From Cladorhizidae sp. MBARI D1340-BT2 (Eukaryota; Porifera; Demospongiae; Poecilosclerida; Cladorhizidae): a stretch of 64,000 nucleotides of DNA. Position numbers and translations under genes: made by a program. The stretch is from the NCBI GenBank assembly GCA_028752905.1, contig JAQNBH010000011.1, positions 32,946,017 to 33,010,016 of the forward strand. Reading direction: 5' to 3'. Below the pieces are notes generated by a model, which worked only from the letters and a program-made list of their open reading frames with translations, had not been told where the DNA came from and did no database searches. Position 1 is the stretch's first letter, and the number at the start of each line of letters is the position of its first letter. Below are positions 22,839 to 37,100 of this stretch, in pieces.

Positions 22839-23455
22839 ATGGCGACTACAGAAGTCGAAGAGAACAATGGCAGCGACAGTTCTGTCTTGTTATCAGACCG
22901 CGAAGCGTCTGGAGCGGGGTTAAAAGCGGGCAATAGTAGTACCGAAGTGGCTCCTCTAATCATGGACCCGGAGCCTGCCAGACAAAGAAGCTGCCCCACT
23001 GCTGGCTGCTCGTGCAGATCCGTCTTGAACTGGCTGAAGACAAACCTTCTCCTAGTTCTGACCATAGCAGCTGTAATTTGTGGTCTCGTGATAGGAATTT
23101 CAGTCAGGGAAGTGAATCTCCCAAAGGACTCTGATCACTATCAACGGATAGTGCAACTTCTTTCGTTTCCAGGAGAAATCTTTCTACGTATGTTGAAGAT
23201 GCTCATTCTTCCACTCATAGTTTTCAGTCTGATTTCTGGGCTGGGATCACTGGAGACAAAAGTGGCAGGATCCTTAGGCTGGAAGACTGTTCTCTATTAC
23301 ATGTGCACGACAATACTTGCAATTGTTTTGGGAATGATTCTTGTAAACACCATCAAGCCAGGAGGTAGGCATTTGCAAGTGAAGTGTGATAATGCTACCA
23401 CCCATGGTGCAGGAAACAACCTGGACACACTTGATTCTGTTCTTGATCTCATCAG
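22839..23455 (+). CDS. SLC1A: SLC1 exon 1: N-terminus, TM1-TM3
   Basis: Starts at ATG 22839; donor GTATGC at 23456. It encodes a Ser/Glu-rich cytoplasmic N-terminus with a Cys-rich patch (SCPTAGCSC) just before TM1, then TM1-3 and the start of TM4. It ends in a split Arg codon (phase 2). Confidence 0.93.
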
Positions 23456-25038
23456 GTATGCACACTCACTTTGGTTTTGGGGGGTGACTGTTCTAGTCCA
23501 AGCACTGGTTGATAAAAGTATTAATAAATTTAACAACAAATCCTGTTACAGTACCTATCCCATTAACTTGAGGTTACATGACTTCAGACGCACCGACCTA
23601 GACATCATAACCAGAAGTACTATAAATGTACAATGTGAGAGCATGCTTTTCAACATTTTCCCTCCTTATTTAGGAATATGCTGCCTGATAACCTTTTCAC
23701 TGCAACTTTTCGGCAGGTATGTGAGTATAATACAGTGTCTATTGTTGTTGTGAGTACATGCATGTTTCTCAGTTAAAACCCACACTGACAGCTTCTTAGT
23801 AGCAGAAGACTGCATGTCCCACCTACACTCTCTTTGCAGAATAAAGCTGCTGGTATGGAGTCATCCGTACCACATCAAACTAATGCATGTCTGTATTATA
23901 AGCACAACAATTGACCTGCACTGTTTGGTTTATGGGGTCTCACTCCTGTGCCTGTTACCAAGTCCAAAGGAGGCTATAGCTGATCCTCTACCAAAATAAT
24001 GACACAGGAACAACAAACGTGGACTGACCTGTCATGAGAGAGGGAGGGAACAAAACTGTACCCATTAGATGACCTTTCACCAATTATATATTGATTTTGC
24101 TGATATATGTACATGGTTTTAAATGGTAAAGGGTCAGCCAACTGGTCGTCTACATGGGTTATTTACAGGTCAATACAAACTATCAACAAACTCACTGTTG
24201 ATGTAGTAAATGGATTCAATGACTTCCTTTTACTTACTCGATATTTCAGCTAATGCTCTATGACGGCTAGAGCATCTAGCTGGAACGTCGTGTGAGTAAA
24301 TTTAAGTTAATTATTGGGGAGAGTTGTAAAAATCCACTAGTTGTTTCTAAAACTTGTTGGGGGAGTGTGTCTGGTGCCGTAGCTTTAGCCCTGATCCTAG
24401 AAACCCCTGCATCTGGCACTAGCCCTGAAACACGGTCACCTCCACGAGGAACATCCCGGGAGAGTCCTTAGTGTCCTGGGGAATTCTGGGATGTCGAGGA
24501 AAGTTAAAGTGGGACTAGGCTTGTGTGATGTTTGGATCAGCTTTGTTTGTACATATGTTTGCAGGCCGAGACTTACTACACTGTAGAGACTGTTACAGAC
24601 TTTGATGAGTGTCTGGCACTTCACAATCTCACACGTGACAACATTGGCCACATACCCCGAGAGCTCATAAAAGATGACAATAAATTAATCCGCTTGTCAA
24701 ACTCCAGCAGCCCGGTCACTTGCTCCCGGGTCCAGTCTTTCCTGGAAGAACTGGGTCTTTCTTGCGAGAATGCGACCGAACGTGATAGAAGGTTTGTCGG
24801 CATTAGGACGAGGGAGGGTGTGAATATTCTGGGCATAATTATCTTCACCATTGCATTTGGCATTGTCTTGGGACGGCTTGGGCCCGAGGGCAGGCCAATA
24901 GTGGCAGGCGTGGAAGTTCTAAACAAAGCCATCATGAAGCTCATCTCACTCATCATGTGGTAAGTGGTAGAAAGGGTTTTCCCCCACAGAAATTGTGGCA
25001 CTTAATAATAATAATAATAATAATAATATAAATAATAG

Positions 25039-25133
<95 letters not shown>

Positions 25134-28100
25134 CAATTGCAATGATCATGCAAGTTTATAATATCATCACCTTGTCATTAAAGTTTAAATGCATAGTCAA
25201 GTAATGAGCTGTTGTCTTGGTCGCCTTAGGTACTCGCCCATTGGCATAGCCTCTATTGTGACTGGGAAGCTTGCTGAAGTAGAAAATTTCTACGCACTGC
25301 TGCAGGAAATTGGGATGTACTTTGTCACAGTGATGGTGGGTCTCTTCATCCACGGTCTCATCACTCTACCACTTATCTACACAATAATGACCAGGAGCAA
25401 CCCCCTCAAGATCGTCAGGGCAACACTGCAAGCTTTGGTGACTGCTTTTGGCACATCGTCAAGGTAAGGACGTCTGAGATCCACATCCAGTGGTGTGCTT
25501 GAATTATAATGTACGTAATCTTCCTACCATTCTTGGCACTGGTAGTGAAGTCTAGTTACATTTCTGGTCGTCCTAATAATATTTGGAGCAACCTTGGTTG
25601 CTAAGCACCCCTGGTCTGATAGGTGCCCACCTTCATCTCCTCTGGTCTCCTTACCAGTTTGTGGTATAGGCAGAGGAGCTCTGCCAGCCAGTGTCTCATT
25701 GGAGGGGGGGATAGCCAGATTTGGACCAGGCAAGTAATCAATAAAGTGTCTTCAAAACCACCAAGATTCCTTCAAAGGGAGTAGCATTCATTTCTGGTCT
25801 TCAACAAGATGTTTGCCTTTGTCCAAATGGATGCCCCAAGGATATAATTCAAGGCACATCAAGCATTCCCTTCACCCCAACAAACAGATCTCTATGAAAC
25901 CCTGGCTGTGGGCACAGTTCCATGTATAAGTCTTGAGAACCCTGGCTGTGGGCACAGTTCGATGTAGTGTTTGAGAACCCTGGCTGTGGGCCCAGTTCCA
26001 TGTAGTGTTTGAGAACCCTGGCTGTGTGCCCAGTTCCATGTAGTGTTTGAGAACCCTGGCTGTGTGCCCAGTTCCATGTAGTGCTTGAGAACCCTGGCTG
26101 TGTGCCCAGTTCCATGTAGTGCTTGAGAACCCTGGCTGTGTGCCCAGTTCCATGTAGTGTTTGAGAACCCTGGCTGTGTGCCCAGTTCCATGTAGTGCTT
26201 GAGAACCCAGGCTGTGTGCCCAGTTCCATGTAGTGCTTGAGAACCCTGGCTGTGTGTCCGGTTCCATGTAGTTCTTGAGAACCCAGGTTGTGTGTCCAGT
26301 TCCATGTAGATCTTGAGAACCCAGGTTGTGTATCCAGTTCCATGTAGATCTTGAGAACCCAGGTTGTGTGTCCAGTTCCATATAGTTCATGAGAACCCTG
26401 GCTGTGTATCCAGTTCCATGTAGATCTTGAGAACCCTGGTTGTGTGTCCAGTTCCATGTAGTGCTTGAGAACCCTGGTTTTGTGTCCAGATGCATGTAGT
26501 TCTTGTAATTGCAAGTGCTACCTGGCTGTGTGTACTAGTCATAGGTCCAGACACGAGTGCCTCAATCATTTCTGCCTGATCTCAATCACCTTTTTGTGTA
26601 CCTACATAGGTGGCTTTTCATCGTCTACTAATCATCTTTCTTTGAGATCAGCTTCATCACTTGTGTAGGCGTCAGCGCCAATCTCTCCATGTCTTCAGTG
26701 TGGAGTTTGGTCATCGCACTGGCACCACACTGCCTGCTACATTATGTACCTGGACAGGTACACAACTACATTTTTGCTCCTAGAAATTGTTGTCTACATA
26801 CATGCTAGTTGCCATAAATCCCAAAATCTTGACAGCATTATTGCCGAGGGAAACGAGCCCTCGCTAGAAAGTTGGATGGAACACTTGTATCTACATGTGT
26901 GCACATACATTCACCCACAACCAAATATGGTCGGGTCAACCGCTTAAATTAAGTAGGCTTGTGTCAACCAGGAACGGTCATCAGAGTGGAGAGAAAGGTC
27001 GAGAAAATGGCGGCAGATTTGAGGATAGGAAAAGGAAAATGGCTGCACTGGCTAGTGAGAATGGGCTAAATGGTTAATAGCTGACAGGAAAGTATGAAAG
27101 AGATTCATTCTGCCATGTCTACTCAGTTGATCAACATGCTCTAGCTATGAAGGTGGGATACGCCATTGTTGTCTTGATGCAGAAACTGTTGTCAATCTTG
27201 CTAATACACATACTGTACTGCCGGTGTCTATGGGCAGCAAGAACTGGCTACATGTTGGCATATAATATTATAGGAAAGATGTAGAATGTGGGCAATAGAG
27301 GAGTGATGTGCTTTGGAGAGCTGAACGCACTAAACAGTGTCAAGAGTGCAAATTATTACTTCAACGCTTGTGCAGAGTCTTCCCTGTAGTACTCTGAGAA
27401 TTCCTGCAGAAAGCTGATGACCCACTCTTATTGTAGTGAGCTTTGTATCTTCAAAGGAGGCTGCTTCCAAGTACTGCCCTGTGGGGTGTGTGTGTGTGTG
27501 TAGGGGGGTGTGTGGGAGGGAGCAATAATTGTTTGGTGTGACCAGTTCAACATTGTGCAGTTGCTAAGCCTGTAATGCCGTACAATAATACACAAATGTT
27601 TGTATGACCAATTTCAATGATATTCATAATCCGCAGAGAAGTCTAGTTTTGTGTGTACTGAGCCCTGCAAATAAATAATGTTTTCCCATTAGGAAGTAGT
27701 CGTGTGAACTTTTTGTTTAATTTTTTTCATTATTATTGTATTATTTATTTATTCCCTGTTTGTTTGTGTGTTTGTTTGTTTGTCCGCCCCCATGGCCTGT
27801 CTTGGTTCTTCCATAGCTCCGTAACTCTGCCAGTGACAATACAAAACTTGGAGAAGAACTTCAACGCTGATCCTCGTGTGACTCGCTTCATGCTGCCCGT
27901 GGGAGCCACCATCAACATGGATGGCACGGCTCTCTACGAGGCTGTGGCAGCAGTCTTCATCGCACAGGTCCAGGGAGTCCCCCTCACCTTCTCCAAGATT
28001 ATGATCATCAGGTGAGAGAGAGAAGTTGGAGGGAGAGTGTGGAAGAGAGGGATCGATTTATATAAGGTTGACATCATATCTTATACACAAGGGGAGTCTA

Positions 28101-31100
28101 ATTATATATTAGAGAAAAGCACAATCATGGTTTATTGTGTGTGTATATATGTGTGTGGGGGGGGGGGGGGGCAACGCACTGTAGGCTATAGATTCATAGA
28201 TTACGCTCCACCTGCAGTATATAATTATGGAAGTGAGAAGTATGTTGATTTGGCAACACTAACTTCAAGGACCTCCTTAGCCTCTAGTTAGAGTGGCATT
28301 TGCAATCTCCATGGAACTCTTCTGGTTGTTAAACATTGTTTGTCGTATCCTTTCGTTTCTCGGCTCACTTCTGCCAGGGGATAAAATGGTGTGCAATCCA
28401 ACTTCTCCCAGATTACATCAGAATTTATCTGAGAAGAACTAAAACTCAAATGTTCTGGGGAGCATGCACCCCCTCTATGGACATTTATAACCCCTTTCTG
28501 AAAATTCGCATCAAGAAGAATAGGCCTGGAGGAGGGGCACAGTAGAGTGGGCCTGGAGGAGGGGCACAGTAGAGTGGGCCTGGAGGAGGGGCACAGTAGA
28601 GTGGGCCTGGAGGAGAGGCACAGTAGAGTGGGCCTGGAGGAGAGGCACAGTAGAGTGGGCCTGGAGGAGGGGCACAGTAGAGTGGGCCTGGAGGAGAGGC
28701 ACAGTAGAGTGGGCCTGGAGGAGGGGCACAGTAGAGTGGGCCTGGAGGAGGGGCACAGTAGAGTGGGCCTGGAGGAGGGGCACAGTAGAGTGGGCCTGGA
28801 GGAGGGGCACAGTAGAGTGGGCCTGGAGGAGGGGCACAGTAGAGTGGGCCTGGAGGAGGGGCACAGTAGAGTGGGCCTGGAGGAGGGGCACAGTAGAGTG
28901 GGCCTGGAGGAGGGGCACAGTAGAGTCAGTGGGCCTGGAGGAGGGGCACAGTAGAGTAGGCCGGGAGGAGGGGCACAGTAGAGTGGGCCTGGAGGAGGGG
29001 CACAGTAGAGTGGGCCTGGACAGTAGAGTGGGCCTGGAGGAGGGGCACAGTAGAGTGGGCCTGGAGGAGGGGCACAGTAGAGTGGGCCTGGAGGAGGGGC
29101 ACAGTAGAGTGGGCCTGGAGGAGGGGCACAGTAGAGTCAGTGGGCCTGGAGGAGGGGCACAGTAGAGTGGGCCTGGACTGTAGAGTGGGCCTGGAGGAGA
29201 GGCACAGTAGAGTGGGCCTGGACAGTAGAGTGGGCCTGGAGGAGGGGCACAGTAGAGTGGGCCTGGACAGTAGAGTGGGCCTGGAGGAGGGGCACAGTAG
29301 AGTGGGCCTGGAGGAGGGGCACAGTAGAGTGGGCCTGGAGGAGAGGCACAGTAGAGTGGGCCTGGAGGAGGGGCACAGTAGAGTGGGCCTGGAGGAGAGG
29401 CACAGTAGAGTGGGCCTGGAGGAGGGGCACAGTAGAGTGGGCCTGGAGGAGGGGCACAGTAGAGTGGGCCTGGAGGAGGGGCACAGTAGAGTGGGCCTGG
29501 AGGAGAGGCACAGTAGAGTGGGCCTGGAGGAGAGGCACAGTAGAGTGGGCCTGGAGGAGAGGCACAGTAGAGTGGGCCTGGAGGAGGGGCACAGTAGAGT
29601 GGGCCTGGAGGAGGGGCACAGTAGAGTGGGCCTGGAGGAGGGGCACAGTAGAGTGGGCCTGGAGGAGAGGCACAGTAGAGTGGGCCTGGAGGAGAGGCAC
29701 AGTAGAGTGGGCCTGGAGGAGGGGCACAGTAGAGTGGGCCTGGAGGAGGGGCACAGTAGAGTGGGCCTGGAGGAGGGGCACAGTAGAGTGGGCCTGGAGG
29801 AGGGGCACAGTAGAGTGGGCCTGGAGGAGGGGCACAGTAGAGTGGGCCTGGAGGAGGGGCACAGTAGAGTGGGCCTGGAGGAGGGGCACAGTAGAGTGGG
29901 CCTGGAGGAGGGGCACAGTAGAGTGGGCCTGGAGGAGGGGCACAGTAGAGTCAGTGGGCCTGGAGGAGGGGCACAGTAGAGTGGGCCTGGAGGAGGGGCA
30001 CAGTAGAGTGGGCCTGGACTGTAGAGTGGGCCTGGAGGAGAGGCACAGTAGAGTGGGCCTGGACAGTAGAGTGGGCCTGGAGGAGGGGCACAGTAGAGTG
30101 GGCCTGGACAGTAGAGTGGGCCTGGAGGAGGGGCACAGTAGAGTGGGCCTGGAGGAGGGGCACAGTAGAGTGGGCCTGGAGGAGAGGCACAGTAGAGTGG
30201 GCCTGGAGGAGGGGCACAGTAGAGTGGGCCTGGAGGAGAGGCACAGTAGAGTGGGCCTGGAGGAGGGGCACAGTAGAGTGGGCCTGGAGGAGGGGCACAG
30301 TAGAGTGGGCCTGGAGGAGGGGCACAGTAGAGTGGGCCTGGAGGAGAGGCACAGTAGAGTGGGCCTGGAGGAGAGGCACAGTAGAGTGGGCCTGGAGGAG
30401 AGGCACAGTAGAGTGGGCCTGGAGGAGGGGCACAGTAGAGTGGGCCTGGAGGAGGGGCACAGTAGAGTGGGCCTGGAGGAGGGGCACAGTAGAGTGGGCC
30501 TGGAGGAGGGGCACAGTAGAGTGGGCCTGGAGGAGGGGCACAGTAGAGTGGGCCTGGAGGAGAGGCACAGTAGAGTGGGCCTGGAGGAGAGGCACAGTAG
30601 AGTGGGCCTGGAGGAGAGGCACAGTAGAGTGGGCCTGGAGGAGGGGCACAGTAGAGTGGGCCTGGAGGAGGGGCACAGTAGAGTGGGCCTGGAGGAGGGG
30701 CACAGTAGAGTGGGCCTGGAGGAGAGGCACAGTAGAGTGGGCCTGGAGGAGAGGCACAGTAGAGTGGGCCTGGAGGAGGGGCACAGTAGAGTGGGCCTGG
30801 AGGAGGGGCACAGTAGAGTGGGCCTGGAGGAGGGGCACAGTAGAGTGGGCCTGGAGGAGGGGCACAGTAGAGTGGGCCTGGAGGAGGGGCACAGTAGAGT
30901 GGGCCTGGAGGAGGGGCACAGTAGAGTGGGCCTGGAGGAGGGGCACAGTAGAGTGGGCCTGGAGGAGGGGCACAGTAGAGTGGGCCTGGAGGAGGGGCAC
31001 AGTAGAGTGGGCCTGGAGGAGGGGCACAGTAGAGTGGGCACACTCCTGTGAGGCCTTCCTTCATGCATGCATGGTATGAGATTGGTAGTACATGTATTGG

Positions 31101-34100
31101 TATGTACGTAAGATGCATGTGCTTAATACTTGTTCTTCAAAGAACTGATGGCTATATCCAAATTTTGTGAACCTTTCAAAAGCCATCTGTACATTTTTTT
31201 AAGGGTGCGGGTATAATTGTTATCGTCGTTGTTATGTTATTTATGTCTCAGAGGGAGACATTTATTGGATTTCATGATGTATTAATCTACTATGTTGTAT
31301 TGCTGTTGCCATAGCATCACAGCCATGTGTGCTAGCATAGGAGCCGCAGGGGTGCCCCAGGCGGGCCTCTTCACACTGGTCCTGGTGGTGGTGGCTGCGG
31401 GTCTCAACCCTGACAACGTGGGTCTTATCTTGGCTGTGGACTGGCTATTGTAAGCTCTTCAATGGAGAGTTTGTATGCAGGTCACAGTATGAGGATATTT
31501 CTGGAGCTTTGCATGCTTCTTTGTTATAAAAGTGCTCTCAGTTTTCAGATAACTATCTATGATAAGTCCATGTGTGTGGGTTACAGTATATGTGATAGAG
31601 GCCTGTGTACACTCCATGAACACTGGATGCACATTTGACTGCAAACGGAATTTGAACCAATGCGTCCTCGAGAGGTGGTTTGAATCGCAATTCAGAGCAA
31701 TTATAAGTGCTGTGTTGGTGTGCCTTAAATAGCTACACCACTCGCTATCTCTGTAGGCCAGAGTTGGACTGATATGCTAATCAGTTGTTTGCCGGTAGAG
31801 CCTAAGCTATCTAGATCTAGACTAACCAACACTGTAGCCACTGCTGTAACTAGCGCATGCCTCTTAAACTTTCTCCCTCTCTTTCTTTACTTCATGTCCT
31901 ATAAATGACTAAAGTCTACCTACAGAGGTAAACTCTTCTTCACATGTTTTTGTCAAGTCAATCATATATATATATATATATATATTATATATAGGTAAAT
32001 GTACACATATATATATAGGTACATGTATGTACAGGTACATGTATATAAATAGGTACATGTATATATTTGGGTACGTGTACCTATAATAATTATATACAAT
32101 ATATATATATATGTACCTATATATTGTTTTTAAATGGAATATGTTTGCATTATTCAGTAGATTGCTTAGTAAGCAGAGCTGTGACAGTATCTTTTGGATA
32201 TCATTTAGTTCTTGTGCCGGAAGCCTGTTGTAGGGCAAGAACAAGCAAACAAACTTTATGAAACACTGCTACTTACAGGTGTTAGCCACCCTAGCTACTT
32301 ACAGGTGTTAGCCACCCTAGCTACTTACAGGTAGGTTAGCCACCCTAGCTACTTACAGGTAGGTTAGCCACCCTAGCCACTTACAGGTAGGTTAGCCACC
32401 CTAGCTACTTACAGGTAGGTTAGCCACCCTAGCTACTTACAGGTAGGTTAGCTACTTACAGGTAGGTTAGCCACCCTAGCTACTTACAGGTAGGTTAGCC
32501 ACCCTAGCTACTTACAGGTAGGTTAGCCACCCTAGCTACTTACAGGTAGGTTAGCCACCCTAGCTACTTACAGGTAGGTTAGCCACCCTAGCTACTTACA
32601 GGTAGGCTAGCCACCTAGCTACTTACAGGTAGGTTAGCCACCCTAGCTACTTACAGGTAGGCTACCTAGCTACTTACAGGTAGGTTAGCCACCCTAGCTA
32701 CTTACAGGTGTTAGCCACCCTAGCTACTTACAGGTTAGCCACCCTAGCTACTTACAGGTAGGTTAGCCACCCTAGCTACTTACAGGTAGGTTAGCCACCT
32801 AGCTACTTACAGGTAGGTTAGCCACCCTAGCTACTTATAGGTAGGTTAGCCACCTAGCTACTTACAGGTAGGTTAGCCACCTAGCTACTTACAGGTAGGT
32901 TAGCCACCCTAGCTACTTACAGGTAGGTTAGCCACCCTAGTTACTTACAGGTAGGTTAGCCACCCTAGCTACTTACAGGTAGGTTAGCCACCCTAGCTAC
33001 TTACAGGTAGGTTAGCCACCCTAGCTACTTACAGGTAGGTTAGCCACCCTAGCTACTTACAGGTAGGTTAGCCACCCTAGCTACTTACAGGTAGGTTAGC
33101 CACCCTAGCTACTTACAGGTAGGTTAGCCACCCTAGCTACTTATAGGTAGGTTAGCCACCCTAGCTACTTACAGGTAGGTTAGCCACCCTAGCTACTTAG
33201 CCACCTAGCTACTTACAGGTAGGTTAGCCACCTAGCTACTTACAGGTAGGTTAGCCACCCTAGCTACTTACAGGTAGGGGGTTAGCCACCCTAGCTACTT
33301 ACAGGTAGGTTAGCCACCCTAGCTACTTACAGGTAGAGCTCTCTTTCATTAAATACAGTGCTGAGAAGCTGTAGTTGCTATGCACAGCTGAAGCTATATT
33401 AAATGCTACTGGAGTAGGCTTGGCCCAGCAAAACAGGCCCACTAGTGAAAACTCACTCGGAGTATCCACAGAAGTTTCTATAGCACAGCTTGAAGGCTAA
33501 CTTCACAGCTTGAAGGCTAACTACACAACGTACTTGTGTATATATACACACGACTAAAATGTTTTGTTTTGTATTTAAGAACCAAAAATATATATTTGAT
33601 TGAATAAATAAAATAAAAATTAAACAAGAATTTACAAAACATGTACAGGACCCTTGTACAGGACCCTTTACCTATTGATATAGTGGAACTACAAATATAA
33701 TTACTGATTTTTAGAAGAATATTGGTCCTCATTATACATTATAATAGGTAAAGGGTCTTGTAAATGTACATTAGTAAATTCATTTTTTACTATTTGTTTT
33801 TTATGGTCAAGTAGCCACCTACAGGAAGTTACTCGGTGTAACACCAGAACTAAGAACTAACCAATCATAGATGTTGATATTTACCATGTTTATTACTCGA
33901 GTATACAGACGTGCTATGTATTCATGGACACGTGCATCATAAATAGTTCCTGTTTTTTTTTGCTTCTTAAGTGTGTGTATTCCCTTGACAATCTTTTCCA
34001 ATTCTTGGGTGTTTTACTGAACAGAGAAACAGATTCTATAGTGCTGAATCAAGAAATAGATTAGTCGTTGCAATACATAGGATATTTTGTGGAGTCTACT

Positions 34101-37100
34101 TTATATATTAAACTTGAGAAGTGCTACTAATTCTCCTGAAGTTGTCGTACAAGCACTAACTACACACATGCAAATGCTTGCATTTTCAAAAGTGTATTGT
34201 ACACAGGAAGTTCAGTCTGAGCATGCTCAATAAGGAACAAGAAATGCATACAGTGTAGCAAGCACTGTGTCAATAATACCATATATGTAATATATACCAA
34301 ATATACCACACCCCTCCACACTACGACAAAGGTCCATATATAGCCAAGTTACTTGCAGTGGTCAGGGGGCTACTTCACCCAGTGGTGTGGGGGGCCTCTC
34401 CGGATGAGAAGTCCACAGCAGGTGGAGGAGATATGGATAGTCCGCTCGACTCCGAAATCACTGGTGAGTCTTTAGGCACCTCTGTTTCAAAACTCTGTCA
34501 TCAAGAACTCAGCTCTCTCAAAAGATCAATGTGTCTCTTCCTCAAGCATCTCTCCACAGTCTCAACAAGGTAAGAAACCAGTCCCACCTCTCTCACGACC
34601 ATGTTGACCCTTTTCCTGAGCCTGTTTAGTAAAGACTTGAGATTCTTGATCAGGACAGAGTTAATAGTCTAGTCCTGATTGGACGTTGCAGGAAAAGCGA
34701 GGAAGGTGAGACTCTTGTCCTGGCACGGGGAGAACTGCGATAGGTTAGTGAATACTCGATGAAATCTCAGTTGACATAATAACATTACAGTAACCTCAAT
34801 AATCAACTTGAAATTGTATTCTCTCGACATTTCGACTAGATGCTCCAGCCTTCACCAGGAATAATAATTGTTCCTGATGAAGGCTATTGATTATTGAGAT
34901 GGTTATGGTTAGTAAATAGTTTGAGACCTGCTGTGAGAGGGAGAGACGCCATTGTTCACATTAACTTGGACAGCAGATTTGAAAGATTGAACCAAGCTTT
35001 CGGCCAGCCCGTATGCCGTTGGGTGGTGGGTAGCGTTGCGTATGTGTTCAATCCTGTTTAACTTGGTGAAAATGGTGAGGTCTTTGAGAAACAGCCTGTT
35101 GCCCATTGTCACGACCACTTGTTCTGGAGCTAAAAAGCCGATAGTCGTTTTATTCGCAACAGTGTCTCTTTCATGACGTGTATCTCCGGCCACTTTGAAT
35201 GAGCATCAACAGCTACCAGAAACATGGAACCTTGAGAAGGGCCTGCGAAATCAAGGTGCACACACTTGCAGGGCTTAGGCTGGCCTCGCCCGTGGCTGCA
35301 AGGGTGGCACTGAAGGAGCATGCTTCTCACAGACTGACAAGATCGACAGCTTTTAGCCAGCTGCTCGATGGCTTTGTCAAGCCCTTGCCACCAGGTGCAA
35401 CTCCTTGCTATAGCCTTCGTCCTGGTGATGCCAGGATGGTCATGATGCAGTTCATCCAGCACGAATTCCACATAGTAAACAGTCTCCTTCAACTGTGAGC
35501 TCTTGCCTTCTAACTAATAGGGGCGTATGTAGTTGAGGTATTTATTGGTGCCTTGCTAGGCCACGCTTCCTTCCTGAAGTGAAAACCTTCCTGAAGTGAA
35601 AAACCTTTCCGACAGAAACATTGTGTTGCTACTCCTGCCTGTTCTGTGGTGACTGGCAAGCTCTCGAGTTGCAAAAAGTTCAAGACAATTAGTCATCTTA
35701 CACTGTGGACTTCAATGGTGACCTTGAGAGGCTGTCGGCATTAGCCTGAGCTTGTGGCCAAACACTTGATCTGGTTGTAAGCAGCCAACACCAAGGCCAG
35801 ACACTACGAACGTGCAGCCAATATGGTGCAATACCCTATTTAGGTTCCAGGGTGGTGGTCAGTGGCTTGTGGTCAGCACTCCGACCATACATGAAGGAGT
35901 GAGATTCCTTTACCCCAAAGATGAGAGCAAGAGCTTCTTCCTTCATGACTTGTGCATGGTTTTGTTCACTAGTATTCGAAGTACGAGAGGCAAACACAAT
36001 GAGATGATTACTACCATCCTCCATCACATGAGAAATGACGGCCCCTACTCCCTAGGCTGATGCCTGCAAGTTTTAGAGGAAAACTCGAGTTATTTATGCA
36101 CTAAAATTCTAGAGGATACAAGAGTGTTCTTTGCATGAAGAAGCTCGAGTGCAGTCATCGTTCCTCATCCGGCGGGCATCCCTGTCAGTGGGCGAGTCAT
36201 GGAGGAACAATTCGGAATATATCGGCCATTGTAATTAAGAACCCTAGGGAGGCATGGGCACTGGTTGGGTGTGTGGAGTACTTCTGCAGGCGAGAGAGAT
36301 GTGGGCCTTGCTTACCACATTTGTGACAAGTGGATTGCCAGCCTTGCCACTCCTGTGACACCCACAGCCAACCATAGCCCTCAGACTTGCCTCACCTGTG
36401 ACACCCACAGCCAACTAGAGCCCTCAGACTTGCCTCACCTGTGTCACCCACAGCCAACTAGAGCCCTCAGACTTGCCTCACCTGTGACACCCACAGCCAA
36501 CTAGAGCCCTCAGACTTACCTCACCTGTGACACCCACAGCCAACTAGAGCCCTCAGACTTACCTCACCTGTGACACCCACAGCCAACTAGAGCCCTCAGA
36601 CTTGCCTCACCTGTGACACCCACAGCCAACTAGAGCCCTCAGACTTGCCTCACCTGTGACACCCACAGCCAACTAGAGCCCTCAGACTTGCCTCACCTGT
36701 GGCACCCACAGCCAACTAGAGCCCTCAGACTTGCCATGCTCAGACTTGCCTTGAGCGATCTGCAGGGATCTTGCCACATTAAGCCACACTTTCAGGTGTC
36801 TGCCTTGAGTCTGTAAACGAATCAATCCTGAAGTGCTTGATCCAGGAAAGCTCTGAAGTCGCAGGTGATGGTGAGTTTATGCAAGTTGGCAACAAAGTCC
36901 AGCACAGATTCACCAGCTTCTTGGGTCCTCTGGTAAAATTGGTACCTTTCCACAATGATTAGAGACTTCGGTTCAAAATATGTCTTCAAGGGGCCAACCA
37001 GCTTGTCAAATTTTTTGTCTCGGGGCAGGGTAGGAGCCAGTGTGGTACGAAATAATGCCATAAATCTTGCCATAAATCTTACCCCAATGACAGTCAGCAA

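Noticed and set aside
24946..25204. Poly-isoleucine and poly-asparagine frames
   Set aside because: A TAA trinucleotide microsatellite.
25849..26514. Minus-strand frame of 221 codons with [15 protein letters not shown] repeats
   Set aside because: A 38-bp intronic minisatellite; no domain.
28511..31118. Open frames of 135-730 codons on both strands
   Set aside because: They are generated by a 27-bp repeat lacking stops; they lie inside an SLC1 intron and both strands are open equally.
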